Below, in pieces: positions 5,094 to 10,143 of a DNA stretch of 11,967 nt. The notes beneath the pieces are model-generated. The model saw nothing but the letters and a program-made list of their open reading frames with translations. It was not told where the DNA came from and ran no database searches. Source of the DNA: JAKFWF01 sp031367505 (GTDB taxonomy: Bacteria > Pseudomonadota > Alphaproteobacteria > Rhizobiales > Hyphomicrobiaceae); contig JANLPY010000576.1 in the NCBI GenBank assembly GCA_031367505.1, forward strand, positions 1 through 11,967, written 5' to 3'. The stretch's first letter is position 1; the number at the start of each line of letters is the position of its first letter. A program made the position numbers and the translations under genes.

Positions 5094-5282
5094 GTGGCCG
5101 AAGATCGCAAAGCATCAGAGACCATTGGTGAGCGTTTCCTACGCCGCGAGATGTGGGACTGTGACGAGTGCCAGAAAGAGTTTGAACTTGGCGCGGCGTG
5201 GTTCCAACAGTTTTCCGGTATCTGTTGCCCGCATTGCAAGTCAACGCGCATCGGGCCGCGCCGAAATGAGACTGTTCAATAA
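5094..5282 (+). CDS. Small zinc-finger protein
   Basis: A 62-residue protein starting at GTG 5094, 8 bases after AAAGG of the preceding cassette. The frame stays open upstream, but that part overlaps the previous gene. C23-x2-C26 (WDCDECQKEF) and C45-x2-C48 (CCPHCKSTRIG) form a classic four-cysteine ribbon at the strand turns, with an aromatic patch (AWFQQF) between. It resembles small stand-alone zinc ribbons in phages that bind DNA, RNA or proteins; nothing more specific can be said. A 24-base gap follows, in which a non-coding copy of the cassette (5286-5306) supplies the next ribosome site. Confidence 0.65.
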   Translation: MAEDRKASETIGERFLRREMWDCDECQKEFELGAAWFQQFSGICCPHCKSTRIGPRRNETVQ

Positions 5283-5306
5283 ATCGAAGCACTGGAAGGA
5301 GCGAAG

Positions 5307-5546
5307 ATGAGCGAATACGCGTATGCGGCAACCCTAGCCAAGAAAGTTCTCGGGAACCCGAGCATTGATCCAGATTCCGACGCAGCCGTACTGTCGCGGT
5401 GCTTGCTGCGTGCGCACGAACTGCTGGATCGAGTCCACGAGCACGTGTGCTCCCTGCGGTGTCCGAGCACTGGTAATGCGGGCACGCCAATTCCTCACGG
5501 CGACGACTGCAATTCCATCACCTACATGATCGGCAAGCAACGATAG
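5307..5546 (+). CDS. Hypothetical small protein
   Basis: A 79-residue protein. Helices run through ATLAKKVLGN and AAVLSRCLLRAHELLDRVHEHV. The tail is richer in Cys and Gly (CSLRCPSTGNAG, HGDDCNSITYMIG) and ends KQR*. The four cysteines C36, C48, C52 and C68, with nearby histidines, might bind metal but do not form a standard ribbon. The start has GAAGGAG 6 bases upstream. The end lies in a perfect cassette copy, AAGCAACGATAGGAG (5535-5549). Confidence 0.6.
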   Translation: MSEYAYAATLAKKVLGNPSIDPDSDAAVLSRCLLRAHELLDRVHEHVCSLRCPSTGNAGTPIPHGDDCNSITYMIGKQR

Positions 5547-5556
5547 GAGGGCCAGA

Positions 5557-5781
5557 ATGGCGACCGACACGAAAGCGAGTAAATACCTACGTAAGCGAGG
5601 CCCGGCGATCGATCATGATCTGGCGTCTCAGCCTGCGTGTGGGAACTGCGGCGCGTTTGTGCATGAGGATACGAGCGGCCACGGATGGTGCACCATGTGG
5701 ACCGCAGAAAAGGACTGCTGGGATAAATGCAAGCGCCACTACACGGCTGAACAGGCGCGTACGCAAAACTCGAAAACATGA
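5557..5781 (+). CDS. Cys-rich small phage protein
   Basis: A 74-residue protein. A basic N-terminal stretch (SKYLRKRG) is followed by C28-x2-C31 (ACGNCGAFVHED), C45 (GWCTMW), and C54 and C58 (DCWDKCKRHY). His residues at 36 and 42 may take part in metal binding. Small proteins with CGNCGAF...G-x-C...C...CxxCxx are widespread in phages, but I know no function. Ribosome site TAGGAGGG from the cassette precedes ATG 5557. Its stop TGA overlaps the next start in an ATGA junction (5778-5781). Confidence 0.6.
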   Translation: MATDTKASKYLRKRGPAIDHDLASQPACGNCGAFVHEDTSGHGWCTMWTAEKDCWDKCKRHYTAEQARTQNSKT

Positions 5782-6023
5782 GATCAATCACCAAGCAAGC
5801 AAGGGAGACGACGAGGCGTCTAATGTGGACACGTTTGACAGAAGATGAGAGTCACGGCGGGTGTGCGTCTCAAACGGGCATGGACGGAGACCAGCGTTGG
5901 GCGTGTCCCGAGTGTAACGGCCTCGCAACCGATGACGGAACCGCATTCGGGGATCCGTGTGTGGTCTGCGACGGGGACGGCATCATCGAACCGTGGATGC
6001 TGGACCTGGAAAAGCAACGATAG
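5778..6023 (+). CDS. Zinc-binding protein with DnaJ-like CxxCxG motifs
   Basis: An 81-residue protein coupled to the previous gene by an ATGA overlap. The first 35 residues are polar and basic. Then come two knuckles, C43-PE-C46-NG and C61-VV-C64-DGDG, spaced 14 residues apart. The CxxCxGxG style matches half of the central cysteine-rich domain of DnaJ proteins, where such repeats hold zinc. There is no J-domain. A stand-alone zinc module is likely; its partner is unknown. The end EKQR* lies in a perfect cassette copy (6012-6026). Confidence 0.65.
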   Translation: MRSITKQARETTRRLMWTRLTEDESHGGCASQTGMDGDQRWACPECNGLATDDGTAFGDPCVVCDGDGIIEPWMLDLEKQR

Positions 6024-6031
6024 GAGCGACA

Positions 6032-6157
6032 ATGATCATCTATCAAGTAGCCACGGGAGCCAATCCTATCGTGACCGTGTTCGGGCGCCACCTGTATTTC
6101 CCCGGCACGCACTGGATCAATCAGACGACGGTCGTTGTCGTCACCATCAAATCATAG
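6032..6157 (+). CDS. Hypothetical 41-residue beta-rich protein
   Basis: Starts MIIYQVATGANPIVTVFG and ends TTVVVVTIKS*. Almost the whole protein alternates as beta strands and may form a small sheet. The ATG at 6032 follows TAGGAG of the cassette at 6012-6026. An in-frame upstream ATG (5957) would only add shadow sequence of the previous gene. The hydrophobic end (TTVVVVTI) is too short for a membrane helix. I recognise no family. Confidence 0.5.
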   Translation: MIIYQVATGANPIVTVFGRHLYFPGTHWINQTTVVVVTIKS

Positions 6158-6167
6158 GATCGATTGA

Positions 6168-6452
6168 ATGTCCGGCTACGAAGACCTTGACAAGATATCT
6201 CCCGCCAGGAAACGGGACGTGCTTCTAGTCACGGCAGACATGGGCAAAGCGGCCGGGATGCGAGTTGGCGTCGAAATCCTTAGACACCTCGCAAAGGGGC
6301 GCGAGTCGGTAAGCGCTGGCGAACTGATGGCCGCTGCGGCGACCCTGGAAGATGCCGCCGCCAAAGTCGACGCGGATGCGCAATCGGCAATCAGATCGCT
6401 GCTATCATCGAGGAGCGACACAGATGATGAGCGTGGATTTGGCACACGGTGA
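6168..6452 (+). CDS. Hypothetical helical protein
   Basis: A 94-residue, Ala-rich, largely helical protein. RDVLLVTADMGKAAGMRVGVEILRHLAKGRES is followed by AGELMAAAATLEDAAAKVDADAQSAIRSLLSSR, consistent with two long helices that pair as a hairpin. No catalytic motif is evident. The ribosome site TAGGAT (6155-6160) includes the stop of the previous gene. This is the last well-supported gene of the plus operon; the large hairpin at 6550-6588 follows about 100 bases later. Confidence 0.6.
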   Translation: MSGYEDLDKISPARKRDVLLVTADMGKAAGMRVGVEILRHLAKGRESVSAGELMAAAATLEDAAAKVDADAQSAIRSLLSSRSDTDDERGFGTR

Positions 6453-6489
6453 GAACGCCGCATCGCAGAGAGGCCCAAGTGCAGGCTAA
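6424..6489 (+). CDS. Possible 21-residue peptide overlapping the end of the previous gene
   Basis: ATG 6424 (or the adjacent ATG 6427) opens a 21-residue frame, MMSVDLAHGENAASQRG and so on, ending at TAA 6487-6489. GAGGAGCG sits at the right distance upstream, and this site resembles the 3' half of the operon cassette. It overlaps the previous gene by 29 bases. It is very short and without recognisable homology; it may be chance. Confidence 0.25.
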   Translation: MMSVDLAHGENAASQRGPSAG

Positions 6490-6549
6490 AGACGCGATCA
6501 GAGAGCAAAAAGAATCTTTTTTACTTTATGTTACTGACCGTTGATATGA

Positions 6550-6588
6550 CAAAGGCCAGCGTGGGGTGCAATCCCAAGCTGGCCTTTG
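6550..6588 (+). terminator. Strong hairpin after the plus operon (terminator-like, no U-tract)
   Basis: CAAAGGCCAGC (6550-6560) pairs perfectly with GCTGGCCTTTG (6578-6588), an 11-bp stem. After one G/A mismatch it continues with TGGG (6562-6565) against CCCA (6573-6576). No T-run follows on the plus strand. It could terminate with help, protect the transcript's 3' end or be a structured RNA. Read on the minus strand it is equally stable, with only a few T residues (TCATATC) beyond. Confidence 0.55.
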
Positions 6589-6625
6589 GTGAGCCCTGTT
6601 ACGGGTCCACTATGCAGTATCCCGT

Positions 6626-6904
6626 TCACCCATCCGATTGGTAGCGAAGAGGAGGTTCAAACGATGACTGCGAAATAGACGGATAGCCGAAGCCGGCACC
6701 CGAGCGATGCGGTGCGCCGCTCGGGATTCTAATACATGAAACCATGGAGATTTGCAAATGCGCACAAGTGGTGCATCCACAGCGCATTGCCGGCCGCTGC
6801 CTCGTCCCCTTCTTCATGTCCTTGTGAGGCTTAGGCGGCGTGTTGAGTGCGCGGCGCAAGCCTTCATCGCGCCGTTGTGATATGGGGTCTTGAGGTTTTT
6901 TCAT
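6626..6904 (-). CDS. Doubtful small basic protein divergent from the 6903 gene
   Basis: The minus frame starts MKKPQDPISQRRDEGLRRAL and continues NTPPKPHKDMKKG. This 33-residue beginning resembles small basic proteins with an 'A-L-x-x-A-L-x-T-P-P-x-P-H-K' pattern that I recall from proteobacterial mobile DNA. After that the frame reads like non-coding sequence up to the stop at 6626, so a frameshift or loss of the original stop is possible. Its ATG (complement of 6902-6904) shares two bases with the ATG of the divergent gene at 6903. The ribosome site is weak (GAGTTGAC). Confidence 0.3.
   Translation of the reverse strand: MKKPQDPISQRRDEGLRRALNTPPKPHKDMKKGTRQRPAMRCGCTTCAHLQISMVSCIRIPSGAPHRSGAGFGYPSISQSSFEPPLRYQSDG
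6699..6725 (+). terminator. GC hairpin, possible weak terminator
   Basis: CCCGAGCG (6699-6706) and CGCTCGGG (6718-6725) form a perfect 8-bp stem with an 11-base loop, followed on the plus strand by ATTCTAATA. The short, T-poor tail makes it a weak intrinsic terminator at best. It would insulate the 6903 gene from upstream read-through. Confidence 0.4.
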
Positions 6905-7649
6905 GTCAACTCAGTTGAGTAGAATTTTGTGCATCTTTTGCGAGGGCGCGCTCCGCTCTGAAGAGCATGTTTGGTCAGAATGGACAAGACAGCTAATAGG
7001 TGCAACGCGAGATACGCATCATTGGATCGTTTCCGGTGTGACGAATTCGCGCGGCGAGATCGTACGCGAGTATACTACAAAACGCATCCAAGGCGGAATC
7101 CACAACGTTACCGTCAAGGCGCCATGCGAAAAGTGCAACAATGGTTGGATGAACGTTGTGGATTCCGCAGCAAGGCCGTACTTGGAGCATTTGTTTCTTG
7201 GGCGATCGAGGAATTTAACGCATTGGGCGCAGAGATCACTCGCTCGGTTGCTTGTAATGAAGTTCATGGTTTTAGAGTTTTTCGGTGACATCGAGCCGTT
7301 ATGCCCGCAAGAAGAGCGTGACTGTTTTCGACGCGGCGTCGATCCATCGGAGCGCTGGCGTATTTGGATTGGAAGCCAAGGCGCCAGAAATATCAATAGG
7401 ACGCAAACGCGTCACAGCATAACTGAGGCCAACGCCGCGCACACAACCGTTCAAATCATTGCAATGGGCGATCTTGTCGCGATTGGCGCATACAGCACAA
7501 GAAAACAACAGCTTCCAGTGATAGAGCGATCCAACCTAATTTATAGACAGATCTTTCCGATCGGAGAAGCGTTTCGCTGGCCTCCTCTCACCTCTATTGA
7601 TCGGAAAGAGTTACGACTAATCCAGAAGAGCGCTCAGAGCATCCTATAG
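6903..7649 (+). CDS. HNH-like zinc protein, candidate cargo (moron) gene
   Basis: A 248-residue protein. The N-terminus carries C10-x2-C13 (LCIFCEGAL), E21-H22-V (SEEHVWSEW) and, after about 50 residues, C75-x2-C78-N-N (PCEKCNNGWMN). The order 'CxxC ... EHV-x-P/S-x-W ... CxxCNNGWM' is that of a large group of uncharacterised HNH-like proteins with a beta-beta-alpha metal site. H22 would be the catalytic or structural histidine. The rest (LEHLFLGR, HWAQRSLARLLVMKFMVLEFF onward) is a mixed alpha/beta domain without a motif I know. The start has GAGG 7 bases upstream. The gene is visibly AT-richer than both flanks and stands alone between two operons, typical of a phage moron. Nuclease activity is an inference. 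Confidence 0.6.
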   Translation: MSTQLSRILCIFCEGALRSEEHVWSEWTRQLIGATRDTHHWIVSGVTNSRGEIVREYTTKRIQGGIHNVTVKAPCEKCNNGWMNVVDSAARPYLEHLFLGRSRNLTHWAQRSLARLLVMKFMVLEFFGDIEPLCPQEERDCFRRGVDPSERWRIWIGSQGARNINRTQTRHSITEANAAHTTVQIIAMGDLVAIGAYSTRKQQLPVIERSNLIYRQIFPIGEAFRWPPLTSIDRKELRLIQKSAQSIL

Positions 7650-7842
7650 AGTCATGCTCCCAAAGCGCGTCAACCATAGACATAAATACCGCCAACGCCA
7701 GTTCATGGGAATTATGCTGCCTATATTCTTCAACAGCTTGCGCCCCAGCTTCAATCATATCCTCCGTAAAGACGATTCGAACGCTTCTCTTGACCTCCTT
7801 TGAAAAGAGCCCCGCCGGCCTGCCTCTGGTATTATTGCTCAT
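7594..7842 (-). CDS. Hypothetical small protein with basic N-terminus, convergent with the 6903 gene
   Basis: An 82-residue protein starting MSNNTRGRPAGLFSKEVKRS. A helical core follows (TEDMIEAGAQAVEEYRQHNSHELALAVFMSMVDALW) and a polar tail. The R-G-R-P-x-G-L-F-S-K start looks like a DNA-contacting arm. The final 56 bases overlap the 3' end of the HNH-like gene on the other strand, so either transcript would be antisense to the other's end. TAGGTG, 5 bases before the ATG, is the ribosome site. Last gene of the long minus operon, 39 bases after the HNH gene. Function unknown. Confidence 0.55.
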   Translation of the reverse strand: MSNNTRGRPAGLFSKEVKRSVRIVFTEDMIEAGAQAVEEYRQHNSHELALAVFMSMVDALWEHDSIGCSERSSGLVVTLSDQ

Positions 7843-7881
7843 TTTTCACCTACGTCAAGTATATAGTTCCCGAAACGACCT

Positions 7882-8214
7882 TTATTCGTCCCTCATGCGA
7901 CTGGACCAGGCGTCATAGTTTGGAGGAGCCTTGCGGAACCCGCGTCCCGTTCCGCGCACGCCGATACGCTTCTCGAATATGCGGCGCGATTTAGCGATCT
8001 GCGGCACATCGGTTTTCGCCGTAAGAACGCGATGGCAGCGCTTGCTGAGTACACTGCAGTTTTCCAGGGCATTGGAGCCGCCGAGCGCAGCCGGCACGAT
8101 GTGGTGGTACTCCGGCGTGCCGACGATCTTCTGTCGGCACCCACACTGACAGACGCCGCCGGCCAGGTCCCAGGCGGAAATTCGGGTCGCCTTGGAGAAT
8201 TCCTGTCTCAGCAT
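7882..8214 (-). CDS. HNH endonuclease
   Basis: A 110-residue protein. C22, C24 and C26 (VCQCGCRQKI) precede the HNH core EYHHIVPAALGGSNALENC (36-54), with catalytic-type H37/H38, N52, and C60-H61 (SKRCHRVLT). KTDVPQIAKSRR follows, the usual end of small phage HNH nucleases. The tail is basic with GFRKAPPNYDAW. Phage HNH proteins of this size nick or cut DNA, in packaging, recombination or homing. Here, next to DnaA-like and ERF genes, a replication/recombination role is plausible. The frame is open up to 8388, but ATG 8214 with GGAAG upstream overlaps the previous stop by 7 bases and gives the normal domain start. Confidence 0.85.
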   Translation of the reverse strand: MLRQEFSKATRISAWDLAGGVCQCGCRQKIVGTPEYHHIVPAALGGSNALENCSVLSKRCHRVLTAKTDVPQIAKSRRIFEKRIGVRGTGRGFRKAPPNYDAWSSRMRDE

Positions 8215-8615
8215 CCGGCTTCCAATCGCAGAACATGCCGATCGAGTGTCGACCACGAATCGTTGCGGGCGGCCTCGGCACGCATGACGGCCGAGCGAAT
8301 GGTCGTGTGGTCGCGGCCCATCAAACGCCCGATCAGACTCAATGAATGCCCGCGACGCCAGGCGGCGAGATAAATGGCGTGGCGCCATTCCGTGATTTCT
8401 CTCCGGCGATCACTGCCCGTGATGTCTTTGCTGCTCGATAAGCCACCCACGAGCACGGCGACACGCAGAAAGGCGCTCAAATCGGCCCTGCACCGGGATT
8501 CGCGACGTTCGTAATCCCGCCATCTGTGGTGGTTTTTTCGCCGCCTTGGCGGCGGTGTTGGCAGCGCGAACCGGGCATAGTAATCCAACCCGTCGACTTC
8601 GATTGCCATATTCAT
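8208..8615 (-). CDS. DnaA domain-IV-like DNA-binding protein
   Basis: A 135-residue protein. The C-terminal half, EITEWRHAIYLAAWRRGHSL (73-92) and SLIGRLMGRDHTTIRSAVMR (93-112), matches domain IV of the initiator DnaA: R-x-x-A-x-Y-L-x ... S-L-x-x-I-G-x-x-x-G-R-D-H-T-T-V. There GRDHTT is the helix that reads DnaA boxes. No AAA+ ATPase segment is present; the N-terminal 65 residues are short and Arg/Pro rich. It probably binds DnaA-box-like sites in the phage origin or modulates host initiation (inference). ATG 8615 is preferred over 8651 because GGGTGA lies just upstream and the longer form would overlap the previous gene. Confidence 0.75.
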   Translation of the reverse strand: MNMAIEVDGLDYYARFALPTPPPRRRKNHHRWRDYERRESRCRADLSAFLRVAVLVGGLSSSKDITGSDRRREITEWRHAIYLAAWRRGHSLSLIGRLMGRDHTTIRSAVMRAEAARNDSWSTLDRHVLRLEAGC

Positions 8616-8619
8616 CTGA

Positions 8620-8829
8620 TCACCCGCACACATCACAACATTTTTTGCCATTGATCAGGAGCACCTTGCCGCTCCGGCATATCCGGCACGTCGGCGCGGC
8701 CGCTTTGATCGCTTTGATTTCAAGGGCCATACTGCTGATCACAGCCCTAGCCGACGATTTCACCCCTAATTTCAGCAGATATTCGACGTCGACGATTGCC
8801 GCGTCCAAAACGGCGACGATGTCCTTCAT
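8620..8829 (-). CDS. Small zinc-ribbon protein
   Basis: A 69-residue protein. The helical N-terminus (MKDIVAVLDAAIVDVEYLLK, then SSARAVISSMALEIKAI) leads to C48-x2-C51 (TCRICRSG) and C64/C65-x2-C68 (KCCDVCG), a four-cysteine ribbon at the very end. The ATG at 8829 has a strong AGGAGG site at the right spacing; the open frame upstream to 8883 belongs to the overlapping gene. Probably an accessory factor of the neighbouring DnaA-like protein, judged only from position. Confidence 0.65.
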   Translation of the reverse strand: MKDIVAVLDAAIVDVEYLLKLGVKSSARAVISSMALEIKAIKAAAPTCRICRSGKVLLINGKKCCDVCG

Positions 8830-9184
8830 GGGCGTAGCCTCCTGTCGGATGATCTTTGAACACCTCATCAAGCAATCCGCCAACCAGTGCCGCGCGGTAA
8901 GCGTTCGGAGAGAGCTGCTTCAGCTTGCCGCGCGACGGCGCGTTGATCGATTTGATGCGCTCCAGCGTCCAGGTTTTACAGACCTCTTTCGCTGGCTTCA
9001 GCCGGCGCTGTCGCGCGCGAAACGTGTAAACGCGCGGACGATCCCTGAAGATGTCTTCGAGCCAGCCGTGAGAGCGCGCCGCGTTATACGCGGACGCATC
9101 CGCCTGTGCGAACGCTGTACGCGATGGGTACCTGCGCGCCAAGATGCGCACGAACTCGAGTGACAATTGACGCCGTTTCGGCAC
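8747..9184 (-). CDS. Protein with two 'AYxxAxxxGWLD' repeats
   Basis: A 145-residue protein starting at GTG 9184 with AGGGAG upstream. Residues 8-48 hold the repeat FVRILARRYPSRTAFAQADA with S-A-Y-N-A-A-R-S-H-G-W-L-E-D-I. A second, shorter copy follows near 73-112 (WTLERIKSINAPSR ... SPNAYRAALVGGLLDEVFKDH). The pattern 'A-x-x-Y-x-S-R-x-x-F ... A-Y-x-x-A-x-x-x-G-W-L-D' recurs in phage nuclease-associated and homing-endonuclease-associated DNA-binding modules, so sequence recognition is plausible. The last 28 or so residues are Arg/Gly-rich and read out of frame through the first 83 bases of the next gene, as if the original stop had been lost. Confidence 0.6.
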   Translation of the reverse strand: MPKRRQLSLEFVRILARRYPSRTAFAQADASAYNAARSHGWLEDIFRDRPRVYTFRARQRRLKPAKEVCKTWTLERIKSINAPSRGKLKQLSPNAYRAALVGGLLDEVFKDHPTGGYAHEGHRRRFGRGNRRRRISAEIRGEIVG

Positions 9185-9196
9185 AACACGAACTCC

Positions 9197-9652
9197 CTAC
9201 GCTGGCTCTTTTTCCAGGACCACACCGTCAACGTCGATGCCGGTTTCCGCCGCGACCACAGCCGCGATGGCGTCATTCAGCTTGCAAAAGTCCGCATGCC
9301 CCATCTTGTTGAATGCGATGCTCTTGGGCCTCGCGATCACCAGCTCGCCCTTGTGCTCCTTCGCTATCGCGTAGGCTCCGGCAGCACGCATCGACGCCTC
9401 GGCAATCATCACCGCTGTGGAGGCCCGAACGCCCTGCAGTGGCAGCCGCATCGTCACATCGTAATAGCCAGCCTTGACCGTCAGCCACTTCCGGCACTCG
9501 GTCTCGGATGCGAACTGGACGGCATGCGACTCAGGCCAATTCCGATAGGCTTCCCGAATGATCACGGCGAAGAATCGCCTGAGTTGTTCGGGGCTCCTCG
9601 GCTTGCCGCCGGGTCCGTCGTCGTTTTCGCAGCCGCAGTGTGCGCATCGCAT
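9197..9652 (-). CDS. DUF1367-like phage protein
   Basis: A 151-residue protein. It opens with C3-x2-C6-x-C8 (MRCAHCGCEN). A helix RSPEQLRRFFAVIIREAYRN (19-38) leads to W-P-E-S-H and KWLTVKAGYYDV (56-66). The C-terminal part reads ARPKSIAFNKMGHADFCKLN, then DAIAAVV (107-133). 'W-P-x-x-H ... L-x-x-K-A-G-Y ... K-S-I-x-F-x-K-M-x-x-x-x-F' is the order I associate with DUF1367-type proteins, found in the recombination/replication region of temperate phages and of unproven biochemical role. ATG 9652 with GGAGG is the start; the upstream open frame is a shadow of the previous gene. The stop is 12 bases before the next GTG. Confidence 0.65.
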   Translation of the reverse strand: MRCAHCGCENDDGPGGKPRSPEQLRRFFAVIIREAYRNWPESHAVQFASETECRKWLTVKAGYYDVTMRLPLQGVRASTAVMIAEASMRAAGAYAIAKEHKGELVIARPKSIAFNKMGHADFCKLNDAIAAVVAAETGIDVDGVVLEKEPA

Positions 9653-9885
9653 GACTTTCCTCCAGGTAGCAACCGCCTTTGATGTTCGGCGCACCACTGC
9701 ACCGTGCAGCATCGCTTGCTGTAGTTGTTATTGAGCTGGACCGCCCACGGCCGCTCGATACCCGCAGACGCGAATAATGACGTGCAAACTGGCCTATCCG
9801 CGACTTTCGAGGCCAACACGTCTCCGTTGTTGTTCCATCTGACATACTCCTTCGATCGCCATTCGCAGCCCGCACATATGCTCAT
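9562..9885 (-). CDS. Cys-rich hypothetical protein overlapping the DUF1367-like gene
   Basis: A 107-residue protein starting MSICAGCEWRSKEYVRW. Cysteines at 4, 7, 34, 59, 60 and 65 suggest a metal-binding or disulfide-rich domain (CAGC, VCTSLF, RCCTVQWCAEHQ). The ATG at 9885 is preceded by AAGGGG and follows the previous stop by 3 bases, a tight operon link. The last 91 bases overlap the start of the next gene; the encoded tail (HTAAAKTTTDPAASRG onward) is low in complexity. The genuine domain probably ends near residue 76. Family not recognised. Confidence 0.5.
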   Translation of the reverse strand: MSICAGCEWRSKEYVRWNNNGDVLASKVADRPVCTSLFASAGIERPWAVQLNNNYSKRCCTVQWCAEHQRRLLPGGKSCDAHTAAAKTTTDPAASRGAPNNSGDSSP

Positions 9886-9888
9886 GAG

Positions 9889-10143
9889 TTACCCCTTGAT
9901 CCTGCCCCACAGCACACTTCGCTTACGTGCGTCCGACGCCTGGATGACGTTTGGATATGTGGTTGGGCCTTGCACATCGAGGCGGTCGGACGGCGAGACG
10001 CCATCCACCAGCCGCAGTCTGTTTTCGAGCCACATGGCGGCGGCGGCCGGCGTTTCGAATGCGGCGACGGCCTCGCCGTCTTCCATCACGACGAACCCTT
10101 CATCGCGCGCAGCCGTCACGCGCACGTCGAGGACGCGGCTCAT
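9889..10143 (-). CDS. Hypothetical 84-residue protein
   Basis: Starts MSRVLDVRVTAARDEGFVVM, with an A-A-F-x-T-P-A-A-A-A-M-W-L-E helix next. It reads like a small alpha/beta domain with the second-half motif GPTTYPNVIQASDARKRSVL. The ATG overlaps the stop of the erf-like gene in an ATGA junction, so it is translationally coupled. The upstream open frame to 10224 is rejected because it lies inside the erf-like gene. Strand-strand-helix proteins with a 'D-G-E-x-V-A-x-F-x-T-x-x-x-A' core occur in many phages without known function. Confidence 0.6.
   Translation of the reverse strand: MSRVLDVRVTAARDEGFVVMEDGEAVAAFETPAAAAMWLENRLRLVDGVSPSDRLDVQGPTTYPNVIQASDARKRSVLWGRIKG

Larger units (their letters stand above)
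2369..6026 (+). repeat. Stop/Shine-Dalgarno cassette of the plus-strand operon
   Basis: The consensus AAGCAACGATAGGAG, often followed by CGAC, occurs at 2369-2383, 2609-2623, 2840-2853, 5535-5549 and 6012-6026. It encodes the last codons K-Q-R, the stop TAG and the ribosome site AGGAG at once. A sister version, AAGCAAGAAAGGTAGC, lies at 4829-4844 and 5074-5089. Copies outside the KQR frame are AAGCAAAATAAGGAG (3756-3770, read E-A-K-stop) and the non-coding 5286-5306. Looser copies lie near 3355-3374, 4319-4330 and 4040-4054. Retention in other frames and in spacers shows that selection or copying acts on the DNA/RNA, not on the peptide. Confidence 0.85.
6490..6902. other. Intergenic region with hairpins, no well-supported gene
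   Basis: These 413 bases separate the plus operon from the AT-richer gene at 6903. They hold an A/T-rich dyad at 6507-6521 (AAAAAG / CTTTTT), a strong hairpin at 6550-6588, a second hairpin at 6699-6725, and a short GAGGAGG-preceded ATG (6664) with only four codons. One candidate minus-strand gene is listed separately. No tRNA or phage attachment site can be recognised. Confidence 0.6.

Noticed and set aside
4903..5490. 195-residue minus-strand frame
   Set aside because: Antisense to three cassette-linked plus genes whose starts and zinc ribbons are well supported.
6507..6521. AAAAAG/CTTTTT dyad as an intrinsic terminator
   Set aside because: The stem is almost all A/T with a three-base loop. 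It is too weak, though the T-run may help termination in combination with the hairpin at 6550.
6664..6678. GAGGAGG followed by ATG and a four-codon frame
   Set aside because: Perfect ribosome site but only M-T-A-K before TAG; could be a leader peptide, but nothing downstream supports attenuation.
8546..9163. 205-residue plus-strand frame
   Set aside because: Antisense to the DnaA-like, zinc-ribbon and repeat-protein genes; no start signal or domain.
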